A DNA stretch of 11,503 nt from an uncultured Treponema sp. (GCA_937902445.1 CALELJ010000187.1:1-11503); one strand, 5' to 3'. Counted from the stretch's first letter, positions 1 through 6,006 are shown. Numbers and translations are program-made. Notes: generated by a model not told the origin, from the sequence alone.

Positions 1-77
1 TTTGATACTCTTCCGCCCATGCTTTGCGATACCGCGTAAAGCGCCGCCATCCTTATTCGCGGCGGCATGTTGATGAT
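1..77 (-). other. NAD+ synthetase (NadE)-like fragment fused in frame to the M16C start; probable chimeric join
   Basis: The last 26 readable residues of the minus frame are INMPPRIRMAALYAVSQS followed by MGGRVS. This strongly resembles the internal segment of ammonia-dependent NAD+ synthetases (pattern I-N-x-P-P-R-x-R-M-x-x-L-Y-A-x-x-Q-S, then GGRV and normally N-T-C-N-L-S-E). It has no place in an M16 peptidase. Codon choice also shifts, to GCG/CCG/CGA-rich codons unlike the fliG1 operon. The switch falls at a short stretch (about 66-85) that could encode either protein. This suggests a microhomology join, by assembly error or less likely by rearrangement. The frame is open to the window edge, so nothing further can be seen. 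Confidence 0.65.
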
Positions 78-350
78 GCTCTGCTTTGAAAGCTGGAGAA
101 AAGGATCCTTTGCATTGTACTTTTCAGATCCGCAGAGAACACTGTGCTCAAGAACATGGGCGGCTCCCGTACTGTCCTGGGATGGAGTACGGAAAGCAAA
201 GGCAAAAAGATTTTCCCTGTCGTTGTTCAGAAGATGGAAGACCTCAAGTCCTGATTTCTCATGCCTTAAAAAAATTCCTGTGGAATCATTTTCCTCAGAG
301 GGTACCACATCAAGTACCCTGAATCCTTTATATAAATCATTTTTTTTCAT
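78..350 (-). CDS. M16C (presequence-protease-like) zinc peptidase, N-terminal part only
   Basis: About the first 91 residues of an M16-family zinc metallopeptidase can be read from ATG at 350. The inverted zincin motif HVLEH (residues 65-69) supplies the two zinc-binding histidines and the catalytic glutamate. The text after it (SVLCGSEKY, then KDPF) is typical of the M16C/PreP branch, whose members are near 1000 residues and degrade peptides. The start codon overlaps the fliG1 stop (ATGA), so the two genes are translationally coupled in one operon. The expected continuation after KDPFLQLSKQS (an NTFLNAMT-like stretch in this family) is missing. From about residue 92 the same open frame reads as a different protein (see the 1-77 entry). 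The family call is firm; whether the real gene is truncated or the DNA is wrongly joined cannot be decided here. Confidence 0.82.
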
Positions 351-1663
351 ACAAAAATTTCATCCTCGTCACGGCCCTTCACCCTAAGGTCACCTTTTTC
401 CCAGGCACGCCTCAACACGGCATAGAACTGGGATGTAAGGCGCTCACTGTCGGCCTTTGTAACAACACCAAGAACGGCTTCTTCCTCAAGAATGTCTGCC
501 CTTCTGTTCTTTGAAACGTTGGAAAGGATTTTCTCGCGGAACTCCTCAGACTTTTTAAGGATAAGGATGGCCACATCCCTGTTTTCCATGTCATGAAGAT
601 AGTTCTGGATGTACCTGTCGTCGGAACCAACAACATCCTCTTCCGTGAAAAGACGCTTCCTGAGGTCGGCGCCAAGTTCCGGGTCCTGCTGTGTAAGAAC
701 TTCAAGGATTCCATATTCAGCAGACGGATTCATACGTTTCAAAATCTGTGCGAGAACTCCCCTTCCGTCAAGGTTTTCAGAATTCTCAGTATTCTGGGTC
801 AAAAGCTTCTCATGGAGGCTGTGGTCGATTTCCTTCATTACCTCAGGAGAAACACTCTGCATCTTTGCAAGACGAAGGACAATGTTCTTCTTGTCTTCCA
901 CATCCATCAGGTTTATTACCTTTGCGGATTTTTTCGGTTCAATCTGGGAAAGTACGATTGCCTGAATTCCGACAGACTCACCTTCTATGAGAAGCTTGAT
1001 TCTTTCTGCATCTGCGTCGGCAAGATAGTCAAAGGGTTTTCCATGCTGGTACTGAACGGAGCGGGCTATAAGCTGTTCCGCCTTTACGCTGCCATAGGCC
1101 TTTGAAAGGATTGTGCGGGCAGTTTCAATTCCGCCTTCCTCACGGGCCTTTACAAGAAGGGAATCAAATTCATCAAGGATTGCGGCTTTTTCTTCAGGAG
1201 TGATTTTCTGTATTGTCGCAATTTCCGGAATGATCCGTTCCGTCTGCTCTTCCGTCAAGTGAGGCAGAATTTTTGCGGCTTCATCAATTCCAACTATGAC
1301 AAGGAATTTTGCCACACGCCTGTAGATCGTTTCGCTTTCATTTGATGCGCCGGGAACTTTTATAAGTCCGCCGGAAGTAAGGTTTTTTACGGCTTCCTGA
1401 ACGTCTTCCGAAGATGCGGATTTCTTGCGTCCAAACCAGGTTCCGGTTTTTGCAGCTTTTTCAGCTTTTCTGAGATTTTCTTCCTCAAGATTTTTGTTGT
1501 TTTCCTTTTCCAGTTTGTCCAGCTTCCGGTTGATGTTTTCAAAAACAGGTTTGTGTACAAGGGGAACATGGCCAGGTTCCTGAGTTTTTCTGATTTCCTT
1601 TGAAACACTTTTTACACCTGCATCCATTTCCTTTTTATAGGCGTCGAATCCGTAATCACTCAT
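347..1663 (-). CDS. fliG1: FliG paralogue (spirochaetal FliG1 type), flagellar motor switch-related
   Basis: 438 aa from ATG at 1663. FliG forms the cytoplasmic rotor ring that couples stator ions to torque. The C-terminal third matches FliG_C clearly: DDRYIQ at about 348-353, EEFREKIL at about 373-380, KNRRADIL at about 385-392 and the ending DEDEIFV. A FliG_N-like domain spans about 114-197. The middle domain (about 209-297) has ESVG at 229-232 where canonical FliG has EHPQ. An extra N-terminal ~100 residues, rich in Lys/Glu and probably coiled coil (about 40-75), makes it longer than ordinary FliG (about 330-350 aa). Spirochaetes carry two FliG proteins, and these departures favour the accessory FliG1. 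A TTG at 1687 would add 8 residues but lacks a ribosome site; ATG 1663 sits 6 nt after a TATAAT box. It overlaps the downstream peptidase gene by 4 bp. Confidence 0.87.
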   Translation of the reverse strand: MSDYGFDAYKKEMDAGVKSVSKEIRKTQEPGHVPLVHKPVFENINRKLDKLEKENNKNLEEENLRKAEKAAKTGTWFGRKKSASSEDVQEAVKNLTSGGLIKVPGASNESETIYRRVAKFLVIVGIDEAAKILPHLTEEQTERIIPEIATIQKITPEEKAAILDEFDSLLVKAREEGGIETARTILSKAYGSVKAEQLIARSVQYQHGKPFDYLADADAERIKLLIEGESVGIQAIVLSQIEPKKSAKVINLMDVEDKKNIVLRLAKMQSVSPEVMKEIDHSLHEKLLTQNTENSENLDGRGVLAQILKRMNPSAEYGILEVLTQQDPELGADLRKRLFTEEDVVGSDDRYIQNYLHDMENRDVAILILKKSEEFREKILSNVSKNRRADILEEEAVLGVVTKADSERLTSQFYAVLRRAWEKGDLRVKGRDEDEIFV

Positions 1664-1669
1664 GCTTCC

Positions 1670-1675
1670 ATTATA
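1670..1675 (-). promoter_or_regulatory. -10 box of fliG1, 6 nt from its ATG (leaderless candidate)
   Basis: The minus strand reads TATAAT followed by exactly six bases and then the fliG1 ATG. Transcription would therefore start at or next to the start codon. No convincing -35 is seen; a T-rich stretch lies at the right distance. No usable Shine-Dalgarno precedes the ATG (a GGA lies only 3 nt away). The same -10/ATG spacing occurs upstream of galT and the 638-aa GGDEF gene. Confidence 0.5.
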
Positions 1676-1761
1676 GTCGAATAGCAAAAAAAAATAAAAT
1701 GCTTAATTTCGTGTAATTTTTTGCGTTTTTGTTTATTATATAGTTGGAGGAATTAATAATA

Positions 1762-3258
1762 ATGAAAAAAATCACAAAAAATGCAGCAATGATCCTTTGC
1801 ACTGCCGCACTTTCATTTGGAATTTTCAACCTTTCATGCAAGGTTAACAAGGGTTCCGCAAATGTTGCTTTTGCCGAATCATCTCCAGCAGCAGTAATTC
1901 CGCAGGACAGCCTTGCTGTCACACAGTCCCTGCAGAATACATTCCGCTCAATAAGCTCAAACGTTCTGCCGGCAGTTGTCGAAGTAGATGTAATCGAAAA
2001 GAAAAAAATCCAGGTATACAATCCATTCAGGGACTTTTTCAAGAACAATCCTTTTTTCAGCTCTCCGGAAAGCGAAGAGGATGACAGCGACAAGTTCCGC
2101 GAGCAGGAGCAGTCGTCACTTGGTTCCGGCGTAATCGTCCGTAATACAGGAAAAACCTTCTATGTACTGACAAACAATCACGTGGCCGGAAACGCATATA
2201 AAATCAAGATCAAGCTCAATGACGAAAGGGAATTCGACGGAAAACTTGTTGGTGCTGATCCACGCATGGATGTGGCCCTTGTTTCCTTTGAATCGGATGA
2301 CAAAAGCATAACAGTTGCAAAACTTGGTGACTCAGATTCAATGCATCAGGGAGACATTGTCCTTGCACTGGGAAGCCCTCTCGGATACTTTGCTTCGGTT
2401 ACACAGGGCATCGTAAGCGCCACAGGCAGAAGCGGAGGACAGATCGGTTCCATTTCCGACTTCATCCAGACTGACGCTGCCATCAACCAGGGAAATTCAG
2501 GTGGACCTCTCATAAACATCTACGGAGAAGTCATAGGAATCAATACATGGATCGCATCCTCTTCCGGCGGAAGTGTTGGACTTGGATTCTCAATTCCTAT
2601 CAACAACATCAAGGAAGCCATCGACCAGTTTATTTCAAATGGAAAGATTACATACGGCTGGGTTGGTGTAAGCCTCATGGAAGTTTCTGACGAATACAAG
2701 GAACAGCTTGGAATCGACAAAAAGCAGACAGGTGCCCTTGCAAGCCAGCTCTTCCTTGGAAGCCCTGCAATCAAGGGAGGAATGAAACCGGGCGACTTCA
2801 TCATCGAACTCAACGGACATGGAGTAAAATCTGTGGACCAGCTTGTACGTGAAATCGGATGCATTCCGGCTGGAAAAACTGCGGAAGTTGTAGTTCTTCG
2901 CGGAAAAGAAAAGAAGACAATCAAGATCAAGATTGACGAGCGTGATGAAAAGCTTGTTTCGGACAATTCAAAGCTCTGGCCAGGATTCATAGCCTCTCCA
3001 CTTTCGGAAGAAAACCGCAAGAAGCTTAAGATTGAAAACGAAAAGGTCAAAGGTATCGTTGTATCGGGAGTGACAGAAAAGTCTCCAGCCGCTGCCCTGA
3101 GACTCCAGAACGGAGATGTCATCTGCGCGGTTAACGACAAGAAGGTCGAATCGGTCGAAGACTTCTACCGTGAACTTGACCTTTCAAACAAAAAGGAAAT
3201 CTGGTTTGACGTATACAGCGAAGGCCATACAATAAGCACCGGAAGATACAAGTTTTAA
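1762..3258 (+). CDS. htrA: HtrA/DegP-family periplasmic serine protease with two PDZ domains
   Basis: 498 aa. This trypsin-like protease degrades or refolds misfolded envelope proteins. An N-terminal export signal is present (MKK, then hydrophobic residues 8-24). Cys26 after FNLS could be lipidated under the relaxed spirochaetal lipobox; AFA-E at 36-39 is an alternative signal peptidase I site. The catalytic triad is intact: His140 (TNNHV), Asp170 (MDVAL) and Ser246 (NQGNSGGPL). Residues 87-118 form an acidic insert like the LA loop. PDZ1 spans about 298-395 and PDZ2 about 405-490. The length fits the family. The start is ATG 1762, with GGAGG at 1746-1750. A TTG at 1744 in the same frame lies within the ribosome-site region and is unlikely to be the start. 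The gene is divergent from fliG1 and is followed by an intrinsic terminator at 3272. Confidence 0.94.
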   Translation: MKKITKNAAMILCTAALSFGIFNLSCKVNKGSANVAFAESSPAAVIPQDSLAVTQSLQNTFRSISSNVLPAVVEVDVIEKKKIQVYNPFRDFFKNNPFFSSPESEEDDSDKFREQEQSSLGSGVIVRNTGKTFYVLTNNHVAGNAYKIKIKLNDEREFDGKLVGADPRMDVALVSFESDDKSITVAKLGDSDSMHQGDIVLALGSPLGYFASVTQGIVSATGRSGGQIGSISDFIQTDAAINQGNSGGPLINIYGEVIGINTWIASSSGGSVGLGFSIPINNIKEAIDQFISNGKITYGWVGVSLMEVSDEYKEQLGIDKKQTGALASQLFLGSPAIKGGMKPGDFIIELNGHGVKSVDQLVREIGCIPAGKTAEVVVLRGKEKKTIKIKIDERDEKLVSDNSKLWPGFIASPLSEENRKKLKIENEKVKGIVVSGVTEKSPAAALRLQNGDVICAVNDKKVESVEDFYRELDLSNKKEIWFDVYSEGHTISTGRYKF

Positions 3259-3271
3259 TCCATAGACATAA

Positions 3272-3303
3272 AATCGGTTCCTGTCGGGAGCCGATTTTTT
3301 TTT
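3272..3303 (+). terminator. Intrinsic terminator of htrA
   Basis: A 10-bp stem (AATCGGTTCC at 3272-3281 with GGAGCCGATT at 3287-3296, one G-T pair) closes a 5-nt loop and is followed by nine T. It begins 13 nt after the htrA stop. Its sequence is a shortened version of the structured repeat at 3358-3501 (see findings). Confidence 0.88.
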
Positions 3304-3313
3304 ATATTTTTTT
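3275..3313 (+). repeat. 39-nt direct repeat, copy 1 (inside the htrA terminator)
   Basis: Identical over 39 nt to 3475-3513, at an offset of exactly 200 bp. It covers the CGGTTCCTGTCGGGAG core, the 3' terminator arm, the T run and a following TATATTTTTTT. To its left only AAAATCGG is shared with the left end of the family-1 element, not with the sequence left of copy 2. Confidence 0.9.
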
Positions 3314-3357
3314 TCAATTTTCATTTAGTTTCCAGGCTGTAGAAAAGCTTATAAGCT

Positions 3358-3501
3358 AAAAAAATCGGCGTAGACAGGGTTCGTGACAAAATGCGACTTG
3401 TTCCCCAATAAAGCTCTTCGGGCGCAGCCCGATGTTTTTATACATTGATCGGGAACTCCGGAGCAGGCTTGGCACGGTTCCTGTCGGGAGCCGATTTTTT
3501 T
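3358..3501 (+). repeat. Structured repeat family 1, copy A (unrecognised RNA or MITE-like element)
   Basis: The ends of this 144-nt stretch pair in register. A-rich ATCGGC at 3358-3369 pairs with GCCGAT plus T run at 3490-3501. GACAGG 3373-3378 pairs with CCTGTC 3480-3485, and GTGACAA 3383-3389 with TTGGCAC 3469-3475 (one mismatch). A conserved GTTC/GGTT internal loop separates the last two stems. Inside are GTTCCC/GGGAAC (about 3400-3405 with 3451-3456) and a TCGGGC-GCA-GCCCGA hairpin near 3419-3433. The related copy at 5861-6006 keeps this layout with compensatory base changes. A T run follows, so the plus strand could end as a terminator. A perfect 12-bp palindrome (AGCTTATAAGCT, 3346-3357) abuts the left end. 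No protein is encoded. Confidence 0.75.
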
Positions 3502-3513
3502 TTATATTTTTTT
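3475..3513 (+). repeat. 39-nt direct repeat, copy 2 (right arm of family-1 element)
   Basis: Exact partner of 3275-3313. Here the repeat forms the right arm of the 144-nt folded element at 3358-3501 plus its T-rich tail. Confidence 0.9.
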
Positions 3514-3597
3514 GTAACCCTTTACTTACCAGAAGGTTATATAAATGAAGATTGAAATCAACAGCAGTCTTCGCTTCATACGAATCTCCTTTTTTTT

Positions 3598-3627
3598 GCT
3601 CCCGATAGGTTTCGGGAGCTTTTTTTT
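3598..3627 (+). terminator. Intrinsic terminator without an obvious upstream gene
   Basis: GCTCCCGA (3598-3605) pairs with TCGGGAGC (3612-3619) around a 6-nt loop and is followed by eight T. Nothing recognisable as a gene lies between element A and this site. It may end an untranslated RNA or catch read-through before the transporter promoter. A weak short ORF runs through it (see rejected items). Confidence 0.85.
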
Positions 3628-3664
3628 GTTGTTTTTCGCATCCTTTTTAACACTTTAATAACAC

Positions 3665-3696
3665 TTGCATTATCACTTAAGTGGCTTTAGTATAGT
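3665..3696 (+). promoter_or_regulatory. Possible promoter of the BASS transporter with an embedded palindrome
   Basis: TTGCAT (3665-3670) and TATAGT (3691-3696) resemble -35 and -10 boxes, but the 20-bp spacer is too long for an ordinary sigma-70 promoter. A perfect 10-bp palindrome, CACTTAAGTG (3674-3683), sits between them and could be an operator for a factor that realigns the boxes. This is an inference from position only. Confidence 0.35.
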
Positions 3697-3712
3697 TAAA
3701 GAACAATGTGAG

Positions 3713-3737
3713 TTTCTGAAAGTTCAGTCTTCAGAAA
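3713..3737 (+). promoter_or_regulatory. Inverted repeat in the 5' leader of the transporter gene
   Basis: TTTCTGAA (3713-3720) and TTCAGAAA (3730-3737) are perfect complements 9 nt apart. The inner CTGAA (3716-3720) can instead pair with TTCAG (3723-3727), so two exclusive folds are possible. It lies 26 nt before the ATG and 16 nt downstream of the possible -10, as either an operator or an mRNA hairpin. Confidence 0.5.
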
Positions 3738-3763
3738 TTCCATAATTAATTTAGGGGTTGATT

Positions 3764-4717
3764 ATGAATATCATCGAAAAAATCAGTAACTTCTTTGGAA
3801 AGTTCATGGCTGTTATTGTTCTTGCAGTAACAATTCTCGCTCTTTTTGTTCCGTCTTCAAGCCTATGGATCAAGACCACATGGATCAACTGGCTCCTCAT
3901 GCTTGTAATGTTTGGAATGGGACTTACACTCAAGCCTTCAGACTTCGCAGTTGTTTTCACACGTCCTAAAGATGTAATCATCGGCTGTCTTGCACAGTTC
4001 ACAATAATGCCTCTTCTTGCATTTGCCCTGGGAAAGATTTTTGGTCTTGAGACAGCACTTCTTGCCGGTGTTGTTCTTGTAGGTACATGTCCAGGCGGAA
4101 CTTCAAGCAACGTCATTACTTACCTTTCAAAGGGGGACGTACCTCTTTCAGTCGGAATGACATCAATCAACACACTCCTTGCTCCAGTGCTTACACCTGC
4201 AATCACATATCTTCTTCTCAAGACATCAGTTGAAGTAAACGTACTTTCAATGTTCATTTCAATCGTAAAGGTAGTCATCGTACCAATCACATTGGGATTC
4301 ATCATCAACAGATTCTTTGGAAAGTTCACACAGAAAATTGTTGCCCTACTCCCTTGTGTTTCAGTAGTTGCAATCTGTCTCATCGTTGCCTGCGTCGTTT
4401 CCCACAACAGCGCAAAGATTCTTTCAACAGGAGCAGTCATTTTTGCAGTTGTCATCCTTCACAACATTCTTGGATATGCATGTGGATTCGGTCTGGGCAA
4501 GGCACTCCGCCTTAACGCAGCAAAGACAAAGGCTCTTTCAGTTGAAATCGGAATGCAGAATTCCGGCCTTGCAACTTCCCTTGCAGGAACAGCTTTCCAG
4601 GGCCTTGCAATGGCAACAGTACCAGGCGCAATCTTCAGCGTATGGCACAACATTTCCGGTGCGATCCTTGCCAACATCTACAACAGATGGAATGACAGCG
4701 AAGAAACCGCTAGCTAA
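3764..4717 (+). CDS. Bile acid:sodium symporter family (BASS) membrane transporter
   Basis: 317 aa, the usual length, with about nine or ten hydrophobic membrane segments across residues 14-305. BASS proteins couple Na+ entry to uptake of organic anions; bacterial members take bile acids, pantoate or other carboxylates, so the substrate here is open. The conserved crossover GTCPGGTSSNV (108-117) and the later EIGMQNSG (261-268) carry the expected Na+-site residues (Ser/Asn 114-116, Glu261, Gln265), with Gln78 also in place. The ATG at 3764 is preceded by AGGGG at 3753-3757; a TTG two codons upstream is not needed. It appears monocistronic, with its own leader and the terminator at 4831. Its last codons (EETAS) lie inside the structured repeat that starts about 4698, so the C-terminus may come from that element. 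Confidence 0.9.
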   Translation: MNIIEKISNFFGKFMAVIVLAVTILALFVPSSSLWIKTTWINWLLMLVMFGMGLTLKPSDFAVVFTRPKDVIIGCLAQFTIMPLLAFALGKIFGLETALLAGVVLVGTCPGGTSSNVITYLSKGDVPLSVGMTSINTLLAPVLTPAITYLLLKTSVEVNVLSMFISIVKVVIVPITLGFIINRFFGKFTQKIVALLPCVSVVAICLIVACVVSHNSAKILSTGAVIFAVVILHNILGYACGFGLGKALRLNAAKTKALSVEIGMQNSGLATSLAGTAFQGLAMATVPGAIFSVWHNISGAILANIYNRWNDSEETAS

Positions 4718-4818
4718 CGTCGCTACACACAGAGCTCGGCAAGGAAACTATCGTTCCGAGCTCAGAGTGTTTTTGCCAGCCTCTGCCTTCCTTCACGTAT
4801 TTTCATTCCACAATTCTT
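4698..4818 (+). repeat. Structured repeat family 2, copy C (unrecognised RNA or MITE-like element)
   Basis: Homologous to 7132-7248. Central stem: GAGCTCGG 4732-4739 with CCGAGCTC 4756-4763, extended by C4730-G4765 and ACAC 4725-4728 with GTGT 4767-4770. The apical loop contains AAGGAAACTATC, identical in the other copy although the stem sequence differs. An outer helix GCGAAG 4698-4703 with TTTTGC 4771-4776 uses two G-U pairs, which favours plus-strand RNA. Loop AAGGAA (4741-4746) is complementary to TTCCTT at 4788-4793, so a pseudoknot is possible. The two copies also share CGTCGCTACA upstream and CAGCCTCT plus ACAATTCTT downstream. The left end overlaps the transporter stop region. Confidence 0.75.
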
Positions 4819-4830
4819 AGACAACAGTAG

Positions 4831-4862
4831 AATCCCCTAAAATAATTTTAGGGGATTTTTTT
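4831..4862 (+). terminator. Intrinsic terminator of the transporter
   Basis: AATCCCCTAAAA (4831-4842) pairs perfectly with TTTTAGGGGATT (4846-4857) around TAA and is followed by a T run. On the opposite strand the hairpin also lies just past the end of the convergent gene, but the T run there is poor, so it works mainly for the plus strand. Confidence 0.92.
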
Positions 4863-5844
4863 ATCCGATTATTTTAAAGTCAGGTCCTTCATCAGTGTCG
4901 AAGATCCTGATGGAAGTGCTTTCCATGGCCACATTTTCAACAAAGTCCGCAATGTTAAGGCTGTAGGGCGACAGAAGATCTTCCGGATGATATGAAAGGT
5001 CAACTTCTTCTTCAGTACCGTCACTGGAACATCTGCTGAAGGCACCGTTGATTTTCACGATATCCTGGGCCGCCGCAAAAAGGTGACTTTTGTTTTTTTC
5101 CTCAAATTTCTGATCAAGGAACATGAGCTGAAGTTTTTCAATCGCCTTGTGGCTGGCTTCATCCACATCGAAATTCACTTCAAAGGAACAGTTGTTGCAC
5201 TGCTGGAATTCCTCAAAGTCCGCATAGAACGAAGAGGCGTTGATTTTCAGTGCCTGAAGGATTGAATTGAACCATGGAACTGCACGGCCGCCTGAATAGA
5301 ACACCTTGCAGGCAAAAGCCATTCCGCGCGAAAAATCCATGTCCTTAGAGGAATATATGCCGGTAGGTTTTGGATCCTCGTATGGAATCTTTTCAAGCTG
5401 TTCAAAATCAATGTGGTTTGGATAAAGAGTGCATGCAAAATCAAGACGGTCACGGAAAAGCTTGAAGGTATCACCTTCCTGAATTCCCCACTGTATGTTG
5501 AAACCAAATACAAGGCCGGCGTCGTTGAGCAAGGCTGCCTTTCCGGAATAAAACTTTTTGTCAAACAGAAGGCTGCCGTTTTTTTCAGTACCCACAACAG
5601 GAATCTCAAGGGAACAATAGATTTCAGAAAGTGAAGCAACAACATTTCTGTCGATGATTTTTGGATCAATGAGAATCGAAAGAAAAAGATCCGGACAATG
5701 TTTTTTTATTTCATCCACAAGGCGAAGAATTCCTGCCTTGTCGGAAGAAAATCCAAGGTCGTTCACCGTGAGTTCAGTGATGCCCTTCTGCTCAAAAGTA
5801 GGAAGATCCTTGAAAATTGATTCGATAGTAAAGGAATAATTCAT
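4861..5844 (-). CDS. Unrecognised 327-aa protein, possibly a radical-SAM-like barrel lacking the iron-sulfur motif
   Basis: I do not recognise this family with confidence. It is soluble, acidic, and without signal peptide or membrane segments. Residues about 20-90 (GITELTVNDLGFSSDK, then a ...LIDP strand) alternate strand and helix like the early part of a radical SAM TIM barrel. The stretch around FKLFRDRLDFACTLYPNHI recalls the helix-strand region of radical SAM/B12-type enzymes. There is no CxxxCxxC cluster, so if related it would be catalytically different or inactive. Cysteines are scattered (for example QQCNNC near 214). The start is ATG 5844 with no strong ribosome site. Upstream lies family-1 element B, which supplies a TTGACA box on this strand. 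It is convergent with the transporter and follows asnA in the same direction. Confidence 0.6.
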   Translation of the reverse strand: MNYSFTIESIFKDLPTFEQKGITELTVNDLGFSSDKAGILRLVDEIKKHCPDLFLSILIDPKIIDRNVVASLSEIYCSLEIPVVGTEKNGSLLFDKKFYSGKAALLNDAGLVFGFNIQWGIQEGDTFKLFRDRLDFACTLYPNHIDFEQLEKIPYEDPKPTGIYSSKDMDFSRGMAFACKVFYSGGRAVPWFNSILQALKINASSFYADFEEFQQCNNCSFEVNFDVDEASHKAIEKLQLMFLDQKFEEKNKSHLFAAAQDIVKINGAFSRCSSDGTEEEVDLSYHPEDLLSPYSLNIADFVENVAMESTSIRIFDTDEGPDFKIIG

Positions 5845-5860
5845 ATTAGTTAAACACCAT

Positions 5861-6006
5861 AATAAAAGTATGCGGAGTCAGGGTTCATGTCAAACTGCGA
5901 TTTGCGACGCTATTAGTATCTGAGGGTTTACCCGAAGCCTTTTGACAGAACGAAGGGAGCACCCCAGCAGGCTTGACATGGTTCCTGACGGGAGCATTCT
6001 TTTATT
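5861..6006 (+). repeat. Structured repeat family 1, copy B
   Basis: 146 nt with the same architecture as 3358-3501. Outer helix: AATAAAAG 5861-5868 with CTTTTATT 5999-6006, and ATGC 5870-5873 with GCAT 5994-5997. GTCAGG 5877-5882 pairs with CCTGAC 5984-5989; ATGTCAA 5887-5893 pairs with TTGACAT 5973-5979. The GTTC/GGTT internal loop, the GGGA bulge at 5990-5993 and TGCGA and AGCAGGCTTG near the inner ends match copy A, while the helices differ by paired changes. A GGG-TTTA-CCC hairpin (about 5923-5932) sits where copy A has its own hairpin. The right arm overlaps the asnA stop codon. It fills almost the whole gap between asnA and the 327-aa gene. Confidence 0.75.
5865..5893 (-). promoter_or_regulatory. 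Possible promoter for the 327-aa gene, formed by element B
   Basis: On the minus strand a perfect TTGACA (5893-5888) is followed after 17 bp by TACTTT (5870-5865), a weak -10. The predicted start would give a leader of about 14 nt before ATG 5844. Both boxes lie inside the repeat arm, so the element may have donated the promoter. The -10 is poor, so confidence is low. Confidence 0.3.

Noticed and set aside
593..1105. Plus-strand open frames of 118-170 codons within fliG1
   Set aside because: They are shadows of the fliG1 frame: no ribosome site, no family resemblance, and the minus frame has clear FliG motifs.
2520..3140. 206-codon minus-strand open frame within htrA
   Set aside because: It is a shadow of htrA with low-complexity Ser/Pro-rich content and no start signal; the plus frame has intact triad and PDZ domains.
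3545..3658. 37-codon ORF with AGAAGG upstream, hydrophobic like a type I toxin
   Set aside because: It reads straight through the terminator at 3598-3627. Most of its phenylalanine and leucine content comes from the T runs, so the hydrophobicity is probably an accident of base composition.
3358..6006. Family-1 elements as 6S RNA, SRP RNA or a known riboswitch
   Set aside because: The SRP GGAAGGAAGCAGCC-type core is absent and two diverged copies are unlike single-copy 6S. The positions relative to neighbouring genes are inconsistent with a cis riboswitch.
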